A stretch of DNA of 64,000 nt from Streptococcus infantarius subsp. infantarius ATCC BAA-102. GTDB lineage: Bacteria; Bacillota; Bacilli; Lactobacillales; Streptococcaceae. The notes under the pieces are model-generated. The model saw nothing but the letters and a program-made list of their open reading frames with translations, made no database searches and had not been told where the DNA came from. Of the stretch, positions 46,260-57,551 are shown in pieces. The DNA lies in NCBI RefSeq assembly GCF_000154985.1, contig NZ_DS572692.1:124001-188000 (forward strand). The letters run 5' to 3'. Position numbers and translations under genes: made by a program. The first letter of the stretch is position 1. Each line of letters starts with the position of its first letter.

Positions 46260-47225
46260 TTAAAACAAGTTTTTAAAGAAGTTGACAATAGCTTGCCAGA
46301 TGTTAGCCAAGAAGCCTTTTCCTGATTCTAAAGCGCTTGATGAATCAAAATTCAAGTTAATACCCTTGAATGATGAACCTGCATTTGAAACAATACTGTC
46401 CTTCAAAGAAGCCAAGGCTGATTTGAAGCTACTGCTATTAATGATGCTTGATTTTGAAAGGTTGAAAGCAAAGTTAACAATCATGTTGATTTGATTATTT
46501 GATAACACATCTTTCAATTTATAGTTATCAAGTGTTTCATCAACAATTTTACGAACATCATCTTTTGTCACGTTAGACCCGGCATCTGCTACTGCTGATT
46601 TGATATCAGCTAAAGCAACGTTCAATTTGTCAGCGTCATAACCATCTGTACCTTGATTTTCAGCATTGATAGTAGACAAGGTATTCAATTCTTCTTGTGC
46701 TAATTGCTTACTTTCATCAGAAACTTTAGCACCATTTTCTTCAAGTGAATAATAAATTCCAGCCAAAGCCGATTCACCTGTTACAGGGATTGGTGAGGCT
46801 ACAGTGATTGCGGCGTGTTCGATACCAAGTGTTACTGCAGCGTTACGGTACATATCTGACGTTACTTTTGTGATATTTTCAGGAGTGACAATATTAACCG
46901 TTAATGTCTCTGAAGATCCCAATTTTTGAATTTTAACTGATGAGTATAATTGTAAACTTGGGTCATCAGCAACATCCATAATCTTAGCATAAGCACTTGT
47001 TGTAATCGTTTTGACACTTGTGTCTTTTGAACTATCATAACCAAGCAATGACAAGGTTTGATTGCGTTGGTCATCCGATAAAGAATAACCAAGCACATAA
47101 TCTGGTTGCACATATGTTTCATCAATGACATTTTGAACTGAGTTACTTGCTGCTTGAACGTGACTAACTGTAAGAGTTGAGAATAATGCTAGCGCACAAG
47201 CCATGAGTGTCTTTTTAAATTTCAT
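46260..47225 (-). CDS. Secreted DUF1002-family protein
   Basis: A 321-residue protein with a Sec signal peptide (MKFKKTLMACALALFSTLTV, cut after VQA near residue 25). The central part contains the DUF1002 signature (SDMYRNAAVTLGIEHAAITV, then SPIPVTGESALAGIYYSLEE). The C-terminal 90 residues are Ser-rich and end in a hydrophobic-amphipathic segment (FLANIWQAIVNFFKNLF). No LPXTG motif, so it is secreted or loosely associated. Function unknown. Confidence 0.83.
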   Translation of the reverse strand: MKFKKTLMACALALFSTLTVSHVQAASNSVQNVIDETYVQPDYVLGYSLSDDQRNQTLSLLGYDSSKDTSVKTITTSAYAKIMDVADDPSLQLYSSVKIQKLGSSETLTVNIVTPENITKVTSDMYRNAAVTLGIEHAAITVASPIPVTGESALAGIYYSLEENGAKVSDESKQLAQEELNTLSTINAENQGTDGYDADKLNVALADIKSAVADAGSNVTKDDVRKIVDETLDNYKLKDVLSNNQINMIVNFAFNLSKSSIINSSSFKSALASLKDSIVSNAGSSFKGINLNFDSSSALESGKGFLANIWQAIVNFFKNLF

Positions 47226-47309
47226 CTTAACTAATTCCTTTCACTTAGGTATTTAATTATAGCACTTCTTGTTTAAAGCATCTGAAAAAAACTGTTATTT
47301 ACTCACATT

Positions 47310-47723
47310 CTACTCGTGTAGTTCTAGGGGAAGACCATCTGGGTCAAAGAAGAACGTCATTTTCTTGCCAGTATAGTCATCGTGACGGATAGGTTGGACG
47401 TAAATTCCCATATCTTCGAGCTCAGCCTTATAGGCTTCAATATTTTCAACGTAAAAAGCTAAATGACGAAGACCGCAAGCTTCCATATGGTACTCTGGTT
47501 GCCCAACACGTTTTGGTGGTGCAACATAAGCTGGATCTGATGTCTTATTCCCGAAAATTTCAAGTTCGATAGAACCACACTTCAAATCAAGCTTGTAATC
47601 GTGACGTTTTGGACGATGGTTTTCGCGGATGATTTCAAAACCAAGTTTATTAACGTAAAAGTCACGTGATTTGTCATAATCAGAGACGATAAGTGCCACA
47701 TGGTGAACAGCGCTTAATTTCAT
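47310..47723 (-). CDS. VOC-family (glyoxalase I-like) protein
   Basis: A 137-residue vicinal-oxygen-chelate protein with the paired beta-alpha-beta-beta-beta units. It has HHVALIVSDYDKSRDFYVNKLGFE at the N-terminus and RHLAFYVENIEAYKAELEDMG in the second half, with His7, Glu-type ligands (ELEIF) and PLELHE at the end. It is probably a metal-dependent lyase, isomerase or glyoxalase-like enzyme (YaeR group); the substrate is not known. Confidence 0.8.
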   Translation of the reverse strand: MKLSAVHHVALIVSDYDKSRDFYVNKLGFEIIRENHRPKRHDYKLDLKCGSIELEIFGNKTSDPAYVAPPKRVGQPEYHMEACGLRHLAFYVENIEAYKAELEDMGIYVQPIRHDDYTGKKMTFFFDPDGLPLELHE

Positions 47724-47751
47724 AAAAATCTCCTTGTTAATGTATGTTTAG

Positions 47752-47782
47752 AAAAAGCCGAGAATAAAACTTACTCTCAACT
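47752..47782 (-). terminator. Terminator after srtA
   Basis: Minus-strand stem AGTTGAGA / TCTCGGCT with two G-U pairs, then TTTTT. Confidence 0.55.
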
Positions 47783-47789
47783 TTTTTCT

Positions 47790-48530
47790 TTAAAAGGTCA
47801 TTTGATTGTAAGAGTAATCAAAGGCTTTGTGAATGTCATTTGATGCTTGATCATAGGCAATAGATGATTCTAAACTACCTCTAACAACAATTCGTTCAGT
47901 TGCTTGCTGATCTGTACAAGTTACTAGAGTGACCAAAGCTTGATCAGGAACATCATTTAAAACATCTGAACGGTCAGGTGTCACTAAAAATTTTTCAGTG
48001 ATAACGTAGGTGTAAATTGTTGATTTATCGGTAAGGTAAATCTTCATTCCAGCCTTAGCATTCTCTAAAGGTGAAAACAACATCTTAGATGAACCAGAAA
48101 TACCAAAAACGTGATGGCTAGCAAGGGCGTAATTATTCTGTCCACCCATTACTTGATCTTCTTTCATCGTTCCAGCTCCATAGGACAACTCAGTATTTCC
48201 CAAACCTTTAAAAATCGGGAGATTAATACCAAGATCTGGTATGGCAATACCGCCAATCACAGGAAGGTCAACATTAGCCGACTGAGTTTTTAACACTGAT
48301 TCGACTGTTACAGGTTCAACTGCTGAGAAATCATAAGTCACTTTAGCATTTTGATTATCTTTAATCTTCTTTTTAGAGACTTTATTGATTTGATAATGAT
48401 TTGACTGATGGCCAATCAAAAAATTACAAATGGATTTATTAAAAATCAAGGCAAGTCCTAAAAGCAATAGAACTAAACAAAGTGTAATCCTAAGGAAAGT
48501 CAAAAAACGATGTGTTTTCTTCTTTTTCAT
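47790..48530 (-). CDS. srtA: Class A sortase
   Basis: SrtA joins LPXTG proteins to the cell wall. This 246-residue protein has an N-terminal signal anchor (FLTFLRITLCLVLLLLGLAL), the catalytic His in ALASHHVFG, catalytic Cys in LVTLVTCTD, and Arg in ERIVVRG. It starts five bases after the gyrA stop, the conserved streptococcal gyrA-srtA arrangement, and is co-transcribed with gyrA. Confidence 0.95.
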   Translation of the reverse strand: MKKKKTHRFLTFLRITLCLVLLLLGLALIFNKSICNFLIGHQSNHYQINKVSKKKIKDNQNAKVTYDFSAVEPVTVESVLKTQSANVDLPVIGGIAIPDLGINLPIFKGLGNTELSYGAGTMKEDQVMGGQNNYALASHHVFGISGSSKMLFSPLENAKAGMKIYLTDKSTIYTYVITEKFLVTPDRSDVLNDVPDQALVTLVTCTDQQATERIVVRGSLESSIAYDQASNDIHKAFDYSYNQMTF

Positions 48531-48534
48531 TATT

Positions 48535-50988
48535 CTAATCTTCTACTTCTTCAGTTTCTTGTTCTTCTTCTGGTTGAACAAGAGCTAGAGTCATGATTTT
48601 CGCATCTTGGTCAAGGCGCATGATTTTAACACCCAATGTTGCACGACCAGTTTGAGAAATGTCAGCGACGCTTGTACGAATCATGACACCTGTGTCTGTG
48701 ATAACCATGATATCTTCATCGCCGTTAACTGTTACAAGTCCAGCCAATTGACCATTTTTCTCAGTGATATTAGCAGTCTTGATACCTTTACCACCACGAC
48801 CTTTAGTTGGATATTCAGAAGCTAGTGTACGTTTACCATAACCTTTTTCAGTAATGACAAGAACTTCTTGGTCATCTGTAATACGTGAAGCACCGATAAC
48901 TTCATCGCCTTCACGAAGGTTAACACCACGAACACCAGTTGCTGAACGGCTCATGCTACGAACATCAGATTCGTTAAAGCGAACGCTATAACCAGTCTTA
49001 GTTCCGATGATAATATCATCATTACCGTTTGTTCGGATAACGTTGATTAACTCGTCACCTTCTTTTAAGTTAAGGGCTTTAAGACCGTTTTGTCGGATAT
49101 TGCTAAATTCAGACTCTTTGGTACGTTTTACAACACCTTGTCGTGTGACAAAGAACAAGTAATTTTCGTTATCATCACTGCCTTTTTCACTGATAATAGT
49201 TTGAACAGTTTCACCTTCATCAAGTTTTAGAAGGTTAACAATTGGCAATCCCTTAGCCGTACGACCATACTCAGGAATTTCATAACCTTTCAAGCGGTAA
49301 ACACGTCCTTTATTGGTCATGAAATATATATGGTCATGGGTATTTGTAGAAACTAATTCACGAACAAAGTCATCGTCATTAACACCAGTTCCTTGAACAC
49401 CTCGTCCACCACGACGTTGAGCACGGAATTCGTCTTGAGCAAGACGTTTGATGTATCCTTTATTTGAAAGAGTAATCAAGACATCTTCTTCTTCAATCAA
49501 ATCTTCGTCTTCAAGTGAAAGAACTTCACCAACCATCAATTCAGTACGACGTGGATCAGCGTATTTACGTTTAATCTCATCCATTTCTTCTTTGATGATT
49601 GTGATAACACGTTCTGGTTTTGCCAAAATATCAGCCAAATCAGCAATCAATGTGAGAAGGTCATCGTATTCGGCTTGGATTTTTTCGCGTTCCAATCCTG
49701 TCAAACGACGAAGACGCATATCAAGGATAGCTTGACTTTGACGTTCAGATAAGTTGAATCGACTCATCAATTCGCCTTGAGCGATTACATCTGTTTCACT
49801 ATTACGGATAATGCTAATAACTTCATCAAGGTGATCAAGTGCAATTAACAAACCTTCTAAGATGTGAGCACGTTTTTCAGCTTTGGCTTTATCGAACTCT
49901 GTACGACGAACAATAACTTCTTTTTGGTGTTCAATGTAATCAACAATGATTTGTTTCAAAGAAAGAATCTTCGGAACACCATTTTCAATAGCAAGCATGT
50001 TAAAGCTGAAGTTTGTTTGCAAGCTAGTAAGTTTGAATAAGTTATTTAGAATAACGTTTGCTGATGCGTCACGACGCACTTCAATGATAAATCGGATACC
50101 TTCACGGCTTGATTCATCACGAACGGCAGTAATTCCTTCGATACGTTTTTCTTGTGCTAAACGAACGATGTGTTCGTGAACTTTAGTCTTGTTAACTCCG
50201 TATGGGAATTCTGTGACAACAATACGTTCACGACCGCTCTTAGTTGTTTCGATTTCAGTACGTGAGCGAAGAACGATAGAACCTTTACCGGTTTCATAGG
50301 CTTTACGAATTCCAGATTTACCCATAACAAGAGCTCCTGTTGGGAAATCAGGACCAGGCAATACTTCCATCAACTCACGTGTTGTGACATCAGGATTATC
50401 CATAACCAGTTTAACGGCATCGATAGATTCCCCTAAGTTGTGTGGCGGAATATTAGTTGCCATACCTACGGCAATACCTGTCGCACCGTTAACGAGTAAG
50501 TTAGGAAAACGTGATGGCAAAACAAGTGGTTCACGTTCACTACCATCGTAGTTATCTTGGAAATCAACAGTATTCTTGTTAATATCACGAAGCATTTCAA
50601 GAGCGATTTTACTCATACGTGCTTCTGTATAACGTTGTGCGGCTGCGCCGTCTCCGTCCATAGAACCAAAGTTTCCGTGCCCGTCAACGAGCATGTGGCG
50701 GTAGCTCCACCATTGTGCCATACGCACCATTGCTTCATAAATTGATGAATCACCGTGTGGGTGGTATTTACCCATAACATCACCGGTGATACGTGCAGAT
50801 TTCTTATGAGGTTTATCTGGCGTTACACCGAGCTCATTCATCCCGTACAAGATACGACGATGAACTGGTTTCAATCCATCGCGTACATCAGGAAGAGCAC
50901 GAGCAACAATAACAGACATGGCGTAATCAATAAAGCTTGTCTTCATTTCTGAAGCTAAATTTACGTCAATTAAATTCTTATCCTGCAT
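48535..50988 (-). CDS. gyrA: DNA gyrase subunit A
   Basis: GyrA breaks and rejoins DNA in gyrase. From ATG 50988 it is 817 residues and begins [20 protein letters not shown]. The quinolone region is wild type ([12 protein letters not shown], Ser81 and Glu85), and catalytic Tyr120 is in [12 protein letters not shown]-terminal beta-pinwheel repeats (e.g. [12 protein letters not shown] GyrA box) are complete. A longer in-frame start 12 codons upstream is less likely. Confidence 0.97.
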   Translation of the reverse strand: MQDKNLIDVNLASEMKTSFIDYAMSVIVARALPDVRDGLKPVHRRILYGMNELGVTPDKPHKKSARITGDVMGKYHPHGDSSIYEAMVRMAQWWSYRHMLVDGHGNFGSMDGDGAAAQRYTEARMSKIALEMLRDINKNTVDFQDNYDGSEREPLVLPSRFPNLLVNGATGIAVGMATNIPPHNLGESIDAVKLVMDNPDVTTRELMEVLPGPDFPTGALVMGKSGIRKAYETGKGSIVLRSRTEIETTKSGRERIVVTEFPYGVNKTKVHEHIVRLAQEKRIEGITAVRDESSREGIRFIIEVRRDASANVILNNLFKLTSLQTNFSFNMLAIENGVPKILSLKQIIVDYIEHQKEVIVRRTEFDKAKAEKRAHILEGLLIALDHLDEVISIIRNSETDVIAQGELMSRFNLSERQSQAILDMRLRRLTGLEREKIQAEYDDLLTLIADLADILAKPERVITIIKEEMDEIKRKYADPRRTELMVGEVLSLEDEDLIEEEDVLITLSNKGYIKRLAQDEFRAQRRGGRGVQGTGVNDDDFVRELVSTNTHDHIYFMTNKGRVYRLKGYEIPEYGRTAKGLPIVNLLKLDEGETVQTIISEKGSDDNENYLFFVTRQGVVKRTKESEFSNIRQNGLKALNLKEGDELINVIRTNGNDDIIIGTKTGYSVRFNESDVRSMSRSATGVRGVNLREGDEVIGASRITDDQEVLVITEKGYGKRTLASEYPTKGRGGKGIKTANITEKNGQLAGLVTVNGDEDIMVITDTGVMIRTSVADISQTGRATLGVKIMRLDQDAKIMTLALVQPEEEQETEEVED

Positions 50989-51024
50989 TAAGGAAAAACA
51001 CTCCTTTTCTAGTGTAAAACTCAA

Positions 51025-51338
51025 CTATATTATACCACAAAAGTACGGTAAAACCATATCTTGACCAATCCCCTTTTTACGTCTTATTAACTAAATGTAA
51101 GATTAGCTATCAAAGTTTTCCTAAGTATTTTCAAAATAATAATATGGCAAAAAATCAGTAAAATCATTGTGAAAAATTCACTAACTTTTAAGATAAAAAT
51201 AGAGAGTTTTCGCCTAAAATTTTTGCTTTCTTCTTTTTTCAAATTTTTACAATAAGTTCGTGACATTTCTCACTTAACGTGTTAAAATATTATTCGTATA
51301 GGCGTCAGCCTAAAAAAATTAAGGAGATGTTTAGATAA
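51025..51338. other. gyrA-ldh divergent intergenic region
   Basis: No gene seen. It holds the ldh promoter (51260-51288) and, on the minus strand, the gyrA promoter region; the leader of ldh includes AAGGAG 12 bases upstream of its ATG. Confidence 0.6.
51260..51288 (+). promoter_or_regulatory. Promoter of ldh
   Basis: GTGACA (51260-51265) and TAAAAT (51283-51288) with a 17-bp spacer, 50 bp upstream of the start codon. Confidence 0.6.
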
Positions 51339-52328
<990 letters not shown>

Positions 52329-52344
52329 TTTCTAGTTTTTAAAT

Positions 52345-52373
52345 AAAAAGCTATCCTTACGGATAGCTTTTTT
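52345..52373. terminator. Bidirectional terminator
   Basis: AAAAAGCTATCC / GGATAGCTTTTTT between converging ldh and nox. Confidence 0.85.
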
Positions 52374-52378
52374 GTGTC

Positions 52379-53746
52379 TTATTCTGCATTTAAAGCAGCC
52401 ATTGTAATGTAGTTGTACGGCTTATTGAAGTGAGGTAAGAAGAACAAATCTGTGAGAGCTAATTTATCAATCGTTACACCTTCTTGAATAGCTAGTGAGA
52501 AAAGATGAATACCTAATGAAATATCTGCCATAGCCAGCATCTGGGCACCCAATACACGTCTACTTTCTTTGTCATAAACAATCTTTAAAGTGACTTCGAA
52601 GTTATTCTTCTCGATGAAATCTGGTTTTTGTTTGTCACTGTATTCTACTTCTTCTGCGTCAAAGCCTTTGATTTTTGCTTTTTCAAGCGTTAAACCAGTT
52701 GATAGCATATTTAAGCCATAAATGGAAATACCATTTGATCCTTGCACTCCAATTCCTTCAAGATTATGACCACATGCATTATGAGCGGCAACAATACCAG
52801 TTCTTACTGCATTTGAAGCAAGGGCGATATAGTCCGTTTCGCAAGAAGCATTGTTATAAATGGTTGCACAATCACCAATTGCATAAACGCCAGGGAGACT
52901 TGTTTCTTGTTTTTTATCAACGAGAAAAGCACCGTTTTTGAAAAGTTCAACTTTTCCAGCAGCAAGGCTTGTATTTGGTCTAAAACCAACAGCAAGGATA
53001 ACCATATCAACATTATAACTTGCTTTATCCGTGATGATTTTCTCAACTTTTGTTTTGCCAACAACTTCTTTTACTGTTTCTCCGAAAGCTAACTTGATGC
53101 CGTGAGCTTGAAGATTATTTGCCATAATAGCACTTAAATCTTCATCATAATAACCTGCAAGACACGTATCTGCAACATCAATCAGAGTTACTTCCTTTCC
53201 TTTACGCTGAAAAGCTTCTGCCAGTTCAACCCCGATATAACCAGCACCTACTACGGCAACACGTGAAATCTCTTTTTCCTTAAGCTTTTCAATGACATCT
53301 TGAGCGTTTTGATAGAGTTTTACAAACTGAATGTTTTCCAACTTAGCTTCAAATTCTTGGCTATCTTCTTTTAGCTCAACTCCCTTAATCGGTGGAATAA
53401 TCGGTCTTGAACCTGTCGCAAAAATTAATTTATCGTAACTTTCTAGGTGAGGCTTCCCATCAACCAGAGCTGTTACTAATTTCTTGTCGTAGTCAACTGA
53501 CTCTACCGGAGAATTCATGTAAATTCTTGCTCCCAACTGCTCAAGTTCTTCTTTATTTGAATAAAAAAGCCCTTCTGGTCCTGAAATTTGCTGACCAATC
53601 CATAAAGCCATACCACATCCTAAAAATGAAATATTTGAATTTTGATCAAATACCACCACTTCGTTTTCAGAACCATAGTTAGTTAACATCGTTTTTATGC
53701 AAGCTGTACCAGCGTGATTTGCTCCAATTACAACAATTTTACTCAT
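52379..53746 (-). CDS. nox: Water-forming NADH oxidase
   Basis: Nox reduces O2 to water with NADH and regenerates NAD+ in air. The 455-residue flavoprotein has the FAD loop [13 protein letters not shown], the redox-active Cys in [12 protein letters not shown], a second loop [17 protein letters not shown] for NADH, and ATGSRP. It is full length. It is transcribed toward ldh, so the two compete for NADH. Confidence 0.94.
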   Translation of the reverse strand: MSKIVVIGANHAGTACIKTMLTNYGSENEVVVFDQNSNISFLGCGMALWIGQQISGPEGLFYSNKEELEQLGARIYMNSPVESVDYDKKLVTALVDGKPHLESYDKLIFATGSRPIIPPIKGVELKEDSQEFEAKLENIQFVKLYQNAQDVIEKLKEKEISRVAVVGAGYIGVELAEAFQRKGKEVTLIDVADTCLAGYYDEDLSAIMANNLQAHGIKLAFGETVKEVVGKTKVEKIITDKASYNVDMVILAVGFRPNTSLAAGKVELFKNGAFLVDKKQETSLPGVYAIGDCATIYNNASCETDYIALASNAVRTGIVAAHNACGHNLEGIGVQGSNGISIYGLNMLSTGLTLEKAKIKGFDAEEVEYSDKQKPDFIEKNNFEVTLKIVYDKESRRVLGAQMLAMADISLGIHLFSLAIQEGVTIDKLALTDLFFLPHFNKPYNYITMAALNAE

Positions 53747-53823
53747 ATAGAAGTAACCTCGATTATCTTATTTATTAAGATAACTATATCACATATTAGA
53801 AGCGCTTACAATTATTTAGCTTA

Positions 53824-53856
53824 AAAAATAAATTGGCATAATACCAACTTATTTAT
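53824..53856 (-). terminator. Terminator after the nucleoside transporter operon
   Basis: Minus-strand stem AAATAAGTTGG / CCAATTTATTT with T tail, just after the permease stop. Confidence 0.6.
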
Positions 53857-53857
53857 T

Positions 53858-54814
53858 TTATTTCGATTTAATGTAGTTAACACCATCTGCTTTTGGTGCA
53901 ACAGCTTTACCGAAGAAGGCTGCTAAAACAACGATTGTCAATACATATGGCGCAACTTTAAGGTAAACTGATGGAATGCTTGAGAAGAATGGTAATTGTG
54001 CTCCAATAATCGCAAGAGATTGTGATAAACCGAAGAATAGACTTGAAAGCATTGCTCCGACTGGATTCCAACGACCAAAAATCATAGCAGCAAGGGCGAT
54101 GAAACCTGGACCTGCAATTGTTGTAACCGCAAAGTTGTTTGAAATCGTTTGTGCATAAACAGCACCACCAATTCCTCCAAGGAAACCTGAAATCATAACA
54201 CCTGCATAACGCATAAGGTAAACGTTAATACCAAGTGTATCAGCTGCTTGTGGGTGTTCACCTACTGAACGAAGACGAAGGCCAAAGCGTGTCTTGAAGA
54301 TGATGTACCATGAAATAAATGATACCAAGATAGCTACGTATGCTACCAAAGATGTATTGTTAAAGAAGATTTTTCCGATAAATGGAATATCTTTTAAAAT
54401 AGGAAATGAAAAACGACCGAATGTTTGAGTAATTGTATCTGTTTGACCTTTACCAAACAAGTGACGGCATTGGAAAACCGCAAACGATGGTGCAATCAAG
54501 TTCAATACTGTACCAGATACAACGTGGTCGGCACGTAAGTTAATAGTTGCTACTGCGTGGATAAGTGAGTACAAAAGACCAACTAAACCAGCAACAATTG
54601 AAGCAACCCAAGGTGTCGCATGTCCGAAAACATCAGCATAACTGAGGTTGAAAAGAACACCTGAGAAAGCACCCATAACCATGATTCCCTCAAGACCGAC
54701 GTTAACAATACCTCCACGTTCAGAGAATGTTCCACCGATACTTGTAAAAATCAAAGGTGCAGAATAAATTAGCATGGAAGAAACTAATAGGGCTAACGTT
54801 GTTGAAAAACTCAT
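53858..54814 (-). CDS. Second nucleoside permease, internal start within the fused frame
   Basis: Beginning at ATG 54814 behind AAGGAGG, the 318-residue protein has the length of a stand-alone permease of this family (RnsD/NupQ type). It is part of the longer frame 53858-55873 and is listed because independent translation from this strong ribosome-binding site is likely. Confidence 0.6.
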   Translation of the reverse strand: MSFSTTLALLVSSMLIYSAPLIFTSIGGTFSERGGIVNVGLEGIMVMGAFSGVLFNLSYADVFGHATPWVASIVAGLVGLLYSLIHAVATINLRADHVVSGTVLNLIAPSFAVFQCRHLFGKGQTDTITQTFGRFSFPILKDIPFIGKIFFNNTSLVAYVAILVSFISWYIIFKTRFGLRLRSVGEHPQAADTLGINVYLMRYAGVMISGFLGGIGGAVYAQTISNNFAVTTIAGPGFIALAAMIFGRWNPVGAMLSSLFFGLSQSLAIIGAQLPFFSSIPSVYLKVAPYVLTIVVLAAFFGKAVAPKADGVNYIKSK

Positions 54815-55873
54815 CTTACTTTCCTCCTTCTTCTTTTTAGTTTTAATAAATTGACGAATCAAGTAATCAGCTCCGACAAAGAAAATGATAAAGGCTGACA
54901 CAACATCGATAACTTCTGATGGGATACCAATCATACCTGTTTTACCGATTGAAAGAACGGCATATAAGAATGATGCAAATGGAATACCAAGAGCTGTATT
55001 AACAGCAAGTAGAGATACGGCCATTCCGTCCCATCCAATACTTAATGAGCTTGTTTGAGAGTAGACATTTCCGAATGTTCCAAGACCTTCAACAGTACCA
55101 CCAAGGCCAGCAAGAGCACCTGAGATAATCATTGAAACTACAATCAAATGTTTAGCTGACATACCAGCGTATTCAGCAGCATGTGGGTTAATCCCTACAG
55201 AAGTAATTTCATAACCCAATGTTGTTTTACGCATTAAGAACCATACGATAAAGACAGCAAATAAGGCGATGAAAATACCGATGTTAATACGTGAATTATC
55301 TGTTAGAGCAGATAGCCATTCTGTTTGATATGATGCATTTTCAGAAACTTTGATAGTTGCTTCTGTTGTACGCATGATTTTATCTGGGAATACATCTTGG
55401 ATAAGATATTGGGTTCCGTACAAGATGATGTAGTTCATCATGATTGTAACGATAACCTCACTTGTACCAAGGAAAGCACGTAAAATACCAGGAATGGCAC
55501 CAGCGATACCACCAGCAATAAGACCGACTAAGACAGTACAAATAACTGAAACTGGTTTTGGTAAATCAGGGAATGATAAAGCAAACCAAACTGACATTAC
55601 CCAACCCATTAAGGCTTGGCCAGGAAGACCAACATTAAAGAAGCCAGCTTTTGAAGCAACTGAGAAACCAAGGGCAATTAGGATAAGTGGACCCATTGCA
55701 CGGAAGATTTCACCAATATTTTTTACTGAACCAAATGCAGTGTAAAGCAAATCATTATATGCCCACAAAGGATTGTAGCCGAAGCAAAGCATAAGGATTG
55801 CTCCGAGCAACATTCCAAGGAATACTGCAATCAATGGAACAGCCCATTTTTGGGTTTTCTTAGACATTAACAT
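53858..55873 (-). CDS. Nucleoside ABC transporter permeases, two proteins in one reading frame
   Basis: The frame joins two BmpA-linked permeases that are normally separate. Residues 1 to about 355 are the first (helices such as WAVPLIAVFLGMLLGAILML; EAA-like loop GINPHAAEYAGMSAKHL), and the remainder is the second (GGTFSERGGIVNVGLEGIMV, SVGEHPQAADTLGINVY). The joint is the lysine-rich TKKKKEESKMSFST. AAGGAGGAAAGTAAGATG is kept at the joint, so the second protein can also start at 54814. One base fewer in the run of five A would end the first protein at a TGA overlapping that ATG, so the fusion may be a one-base change. ATG 55873 follows AAAGGAGG. Together with the ATPase and lipoprotein these import nucleosides. 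Confidence 0.8.
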   Translation of the reverse strand: MLMSKKTQKWAVPLIAVFLGMLLGAILMLCFGYNPLWAYNDLLYTAFGSVKNIGEIFRAMGPLILIALGFSVASKAGFFNVGLPGQALMGWVMSVWFALSFPDLPKPVSVICTVLVGLIAGGIAGAIPGILRAFLGTSEVIVTIMMNYIILYGTQYLIQDVFPDKIMRTTEATIKVSENASYQTEWLSALTDNSRINIGIFIALFAVFIVWFLMRKTTLGYEITSVGINPHAAEYAGMSAKHLIVVSMIISGALAGLGGTVEGLGTFGNVYSQTSSLSIGWDGMAVSLLAVNTALGIPFASFLYAVLSIGKTGMIGIPSEVIDVVSAFIIFFVGADYLIRQFIKTKKKKEESKMSFSTTLALLVSSMLIYSAPLIFTSIGGTFSERGGIVNVGLEGIMVMGAFSGVLFNLSYADVFGHATPWVASIVAGLVGLLYSLIHAVATINLRADHVVSGTVLNLIAPSFAVFQCRHLFGKGQTDTITQTFGRFSFPILKDIPFIGKIFFNNTSLVAYVAILVSFISWYIIFKTRFGLRLRSVGEHPQAADTLGINVYLMRYAGVMISGFLGGIGGAVYAQTISNNFAVTTIAGPGFIALAAMIFGRWNPVGAMLSSLFFGLSQSLAIIGAQLPFFSSIPSVYLKVAPYVLTIVVLAAFFGKAVAPKADGVNYIKSK

Positions 55874-57404
55874 TAGAATCCTCCTTTTCCACTTTTCCAC
55901 CAGCCATCAAAATACCAAGTTCTTGTTTATTGGTTGTGGCAGCGTCTAAGATACCTTGAATTTTACCATCATGAATAACGGCAATACGGTCGGAAACATC
56001 AAGGATTTCATCTAATTCAAAACTAATAACTAAAACGGCTTTACCTTTATCACGTTCGGCAACCAAACGTTTACGAATGTATTCAATCGCACCGACATCA
56101 AGTCCACGTGTTGGTTGACTTACGATAAGCAAATCAGGATTGCGGTCGATTTCACGAGCGATAACCGCTTTTTGTTGGTTACCACCTGAAAGAGCTCCAC
56201 CTGATACCAATTCACTTGCGGCACGAACGTCGAATTCAGCCATCAATTGACGAGCATGTTCGTTCAACTTATGATAGTTCATGAAACCATGTTTACTGAA
56301 TGGCTCTTTGTAGTAAGTTTGAAGAGCGATGTTTTCAGCAATGGTCATATCAAGGACCATACCATCACGGTGACGATCTTCTGGCACATGTCCAACACCC
56401 AATTCAGTAATCTTACGCGGTCGTTGGTTTATCATGTCAACACCTTTGATGAAGAAATTACCTGATTCAACTTTACGCAAACCAGTCAATGCTTCAACCA
56501 ATTCTGTTTGACCATTTCCATCGATACCAGCGATACCAACAATTTCTCCTGCACGAACATCAAGTGACAACTCTTTAACAGCTGGAACACCACGGTTTTC
56601 GTTAACAACCAAATCTTTGATTGAAAGAACAACGTCTTTTGGATTGGCTGGAATTTTATCTGTTTTAAATGAAACAGCACGACCAACCATCATTTCAGCC
56701 AATTCGTTACTTGTTGAATCAGCAACTGGAACTGTCTGAATTGATTTACCGTGACGGATAACTGTAACTCGGTCAGCAACAGCACGAATTTCATCAAGTT
56801 TGTGAGTGATTAAGATGATTGATTTGCCTTCTTTAACCAAATTACGCATAATATCAAGCAATTCAGTGATTTCAGAAGGTGTCAAAACAGCTGTCGGTTC
56901 ATCAAAGATAATGATATCAGCTCCGCGGTAAAGTGTTTTTAAGATTTCAACACGTTGTTGCGCACCAACTGAAATATCAGAAATTTTGGCAGACGGATCA
57001 ACCGCTAAACCGTATTTTTCAGATAATTCTTTGATTTCTTTACTTGCTTTTTTAAGGTCAAGAATTCCAGGACCTTTTGTCACTTCATTACCTAAGATAA
57101 TGTTTTCAGCAACTGTAAAAGCTTCAACCAACATAAAGTGTTGGTGAACCATTCCGATACCCATCTTAGCTGATTTAGATGGTGAGTCAAGCGTTGCATC
57201 TTCACCTTTTACTAAGATTTGACCACTTGTTGGTTGCAAAAGACCAGCAAGCATATTCATCAAAGTTGATTTACCAGCACCATTTTCTCCAAGGAGAGCG
57301 TGGATTTCACCTTTTCTGACTTCTAAATTAATATGGTCATTTGCGACAAAATCACCAAATTTCTTGGTAATCTCACGCATTTCTATGACGTTTTCATGTG
57401 TCAT
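55860..57404 (-). CDS. Nucleoside ABC transporter ATP-binding protein (two ABC domains)
   Basis: A 514-residue ATPase with tandem nucleotide-binding domains. Domain 1 has LLGENGAGKST, DISVGAQQRVEI and IIIFDEPTAVL; domain 2 has GIDGNGQTE (degenerate Walker A) and SGGNQQKAVIAREID. This is the RnsB/NupA layout of guanosine/nucleoside importers with BmpA lipoproteins. Its end overlaps the permease start by 14 bases. Confidence 0.9.
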   Translation of the reverse strand: MTHENVIEMREITKKFGDFVANDHINLEVRKGEIHALLGENGAGKSTLMNMLAGLLQPTSGQILVKGEDATLDSPSKSAKMGIGMVHQHFMLVEAFTVAENIILGNEVTKGPGILDLKKASKEIKELSEKYGLAVDPSAKISDISVGAQQRVEILKTLYRGADIIIFDEPTAVLTPSEITELLDIMRNLVKEGKSIILITHKLDEIRAVADRVTVIRHGKSIQTVPVADSTSNELAEMMVGRAVSFKTDKIPANPKDVVLSIKDLVVNENRGVPAVKELSLDVRAGEIVGIAGIDGNGQTELVEALTGLRKVESGNFFIKGVDMINQRPRKITELGVGHVPEDRHRDGMVLDMTIAENIALQTYYKEPFSKHGFMNYHKLNEHARQLMAEFDVRAASELVSGGALSGGNQQKAVIAREIDRNPDLLIVSQPTRGLDVGAIEYIRKRLVAERDKGKAVLVISFELDEILDVSDRIAVIHDGKIQGILDAATTNKQELGILMAGGKVEKEDSNVNV

Positions 57405-57440
57405 GTGTGATCCCTTTCAGTCTAATAATAATTTTTAGGT

Positions 57441-57504
57441 CAGTTAAGCCCATTAAAACATGTTTTAATGAACTTAACTGAGATAAAAATAAGATTTATC
57501 TCAG
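57441..57504 (-). promoter_or_regulatory. Two adjacent hairpins between bmpA and the ATPase gene
   Basis: A near-perfect 40-nt hairpin (57441-57480, CAGTTAAG and CTTAACTG outer, CATTAAAACA / TGTTTTAATG inner) is followed by a second (57478-57504, CTGAGATAAA / TTTATCTCAG). No T run follows, so they may stabilise the ends of mRNA. Confidence 0.55.
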
Positions 57505-57510
57505 TCCCTG

Positions 57511-57540
57511 AAAAAAGGCGACCAATTTGGTCGCTTTTTT
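57511..57540 (-). terminator. Partial terminator after bmpA
   Basis: AAAAAA-GCGACCA / TGGTCGC-TTTTTT palindrome right after bmpA and before the ATPase gene; suggests more bmpA mRNA than ATPase mRNA. Confidence 0.7.
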
Positions 57541-57551
57541 CAAAAGAGCGA

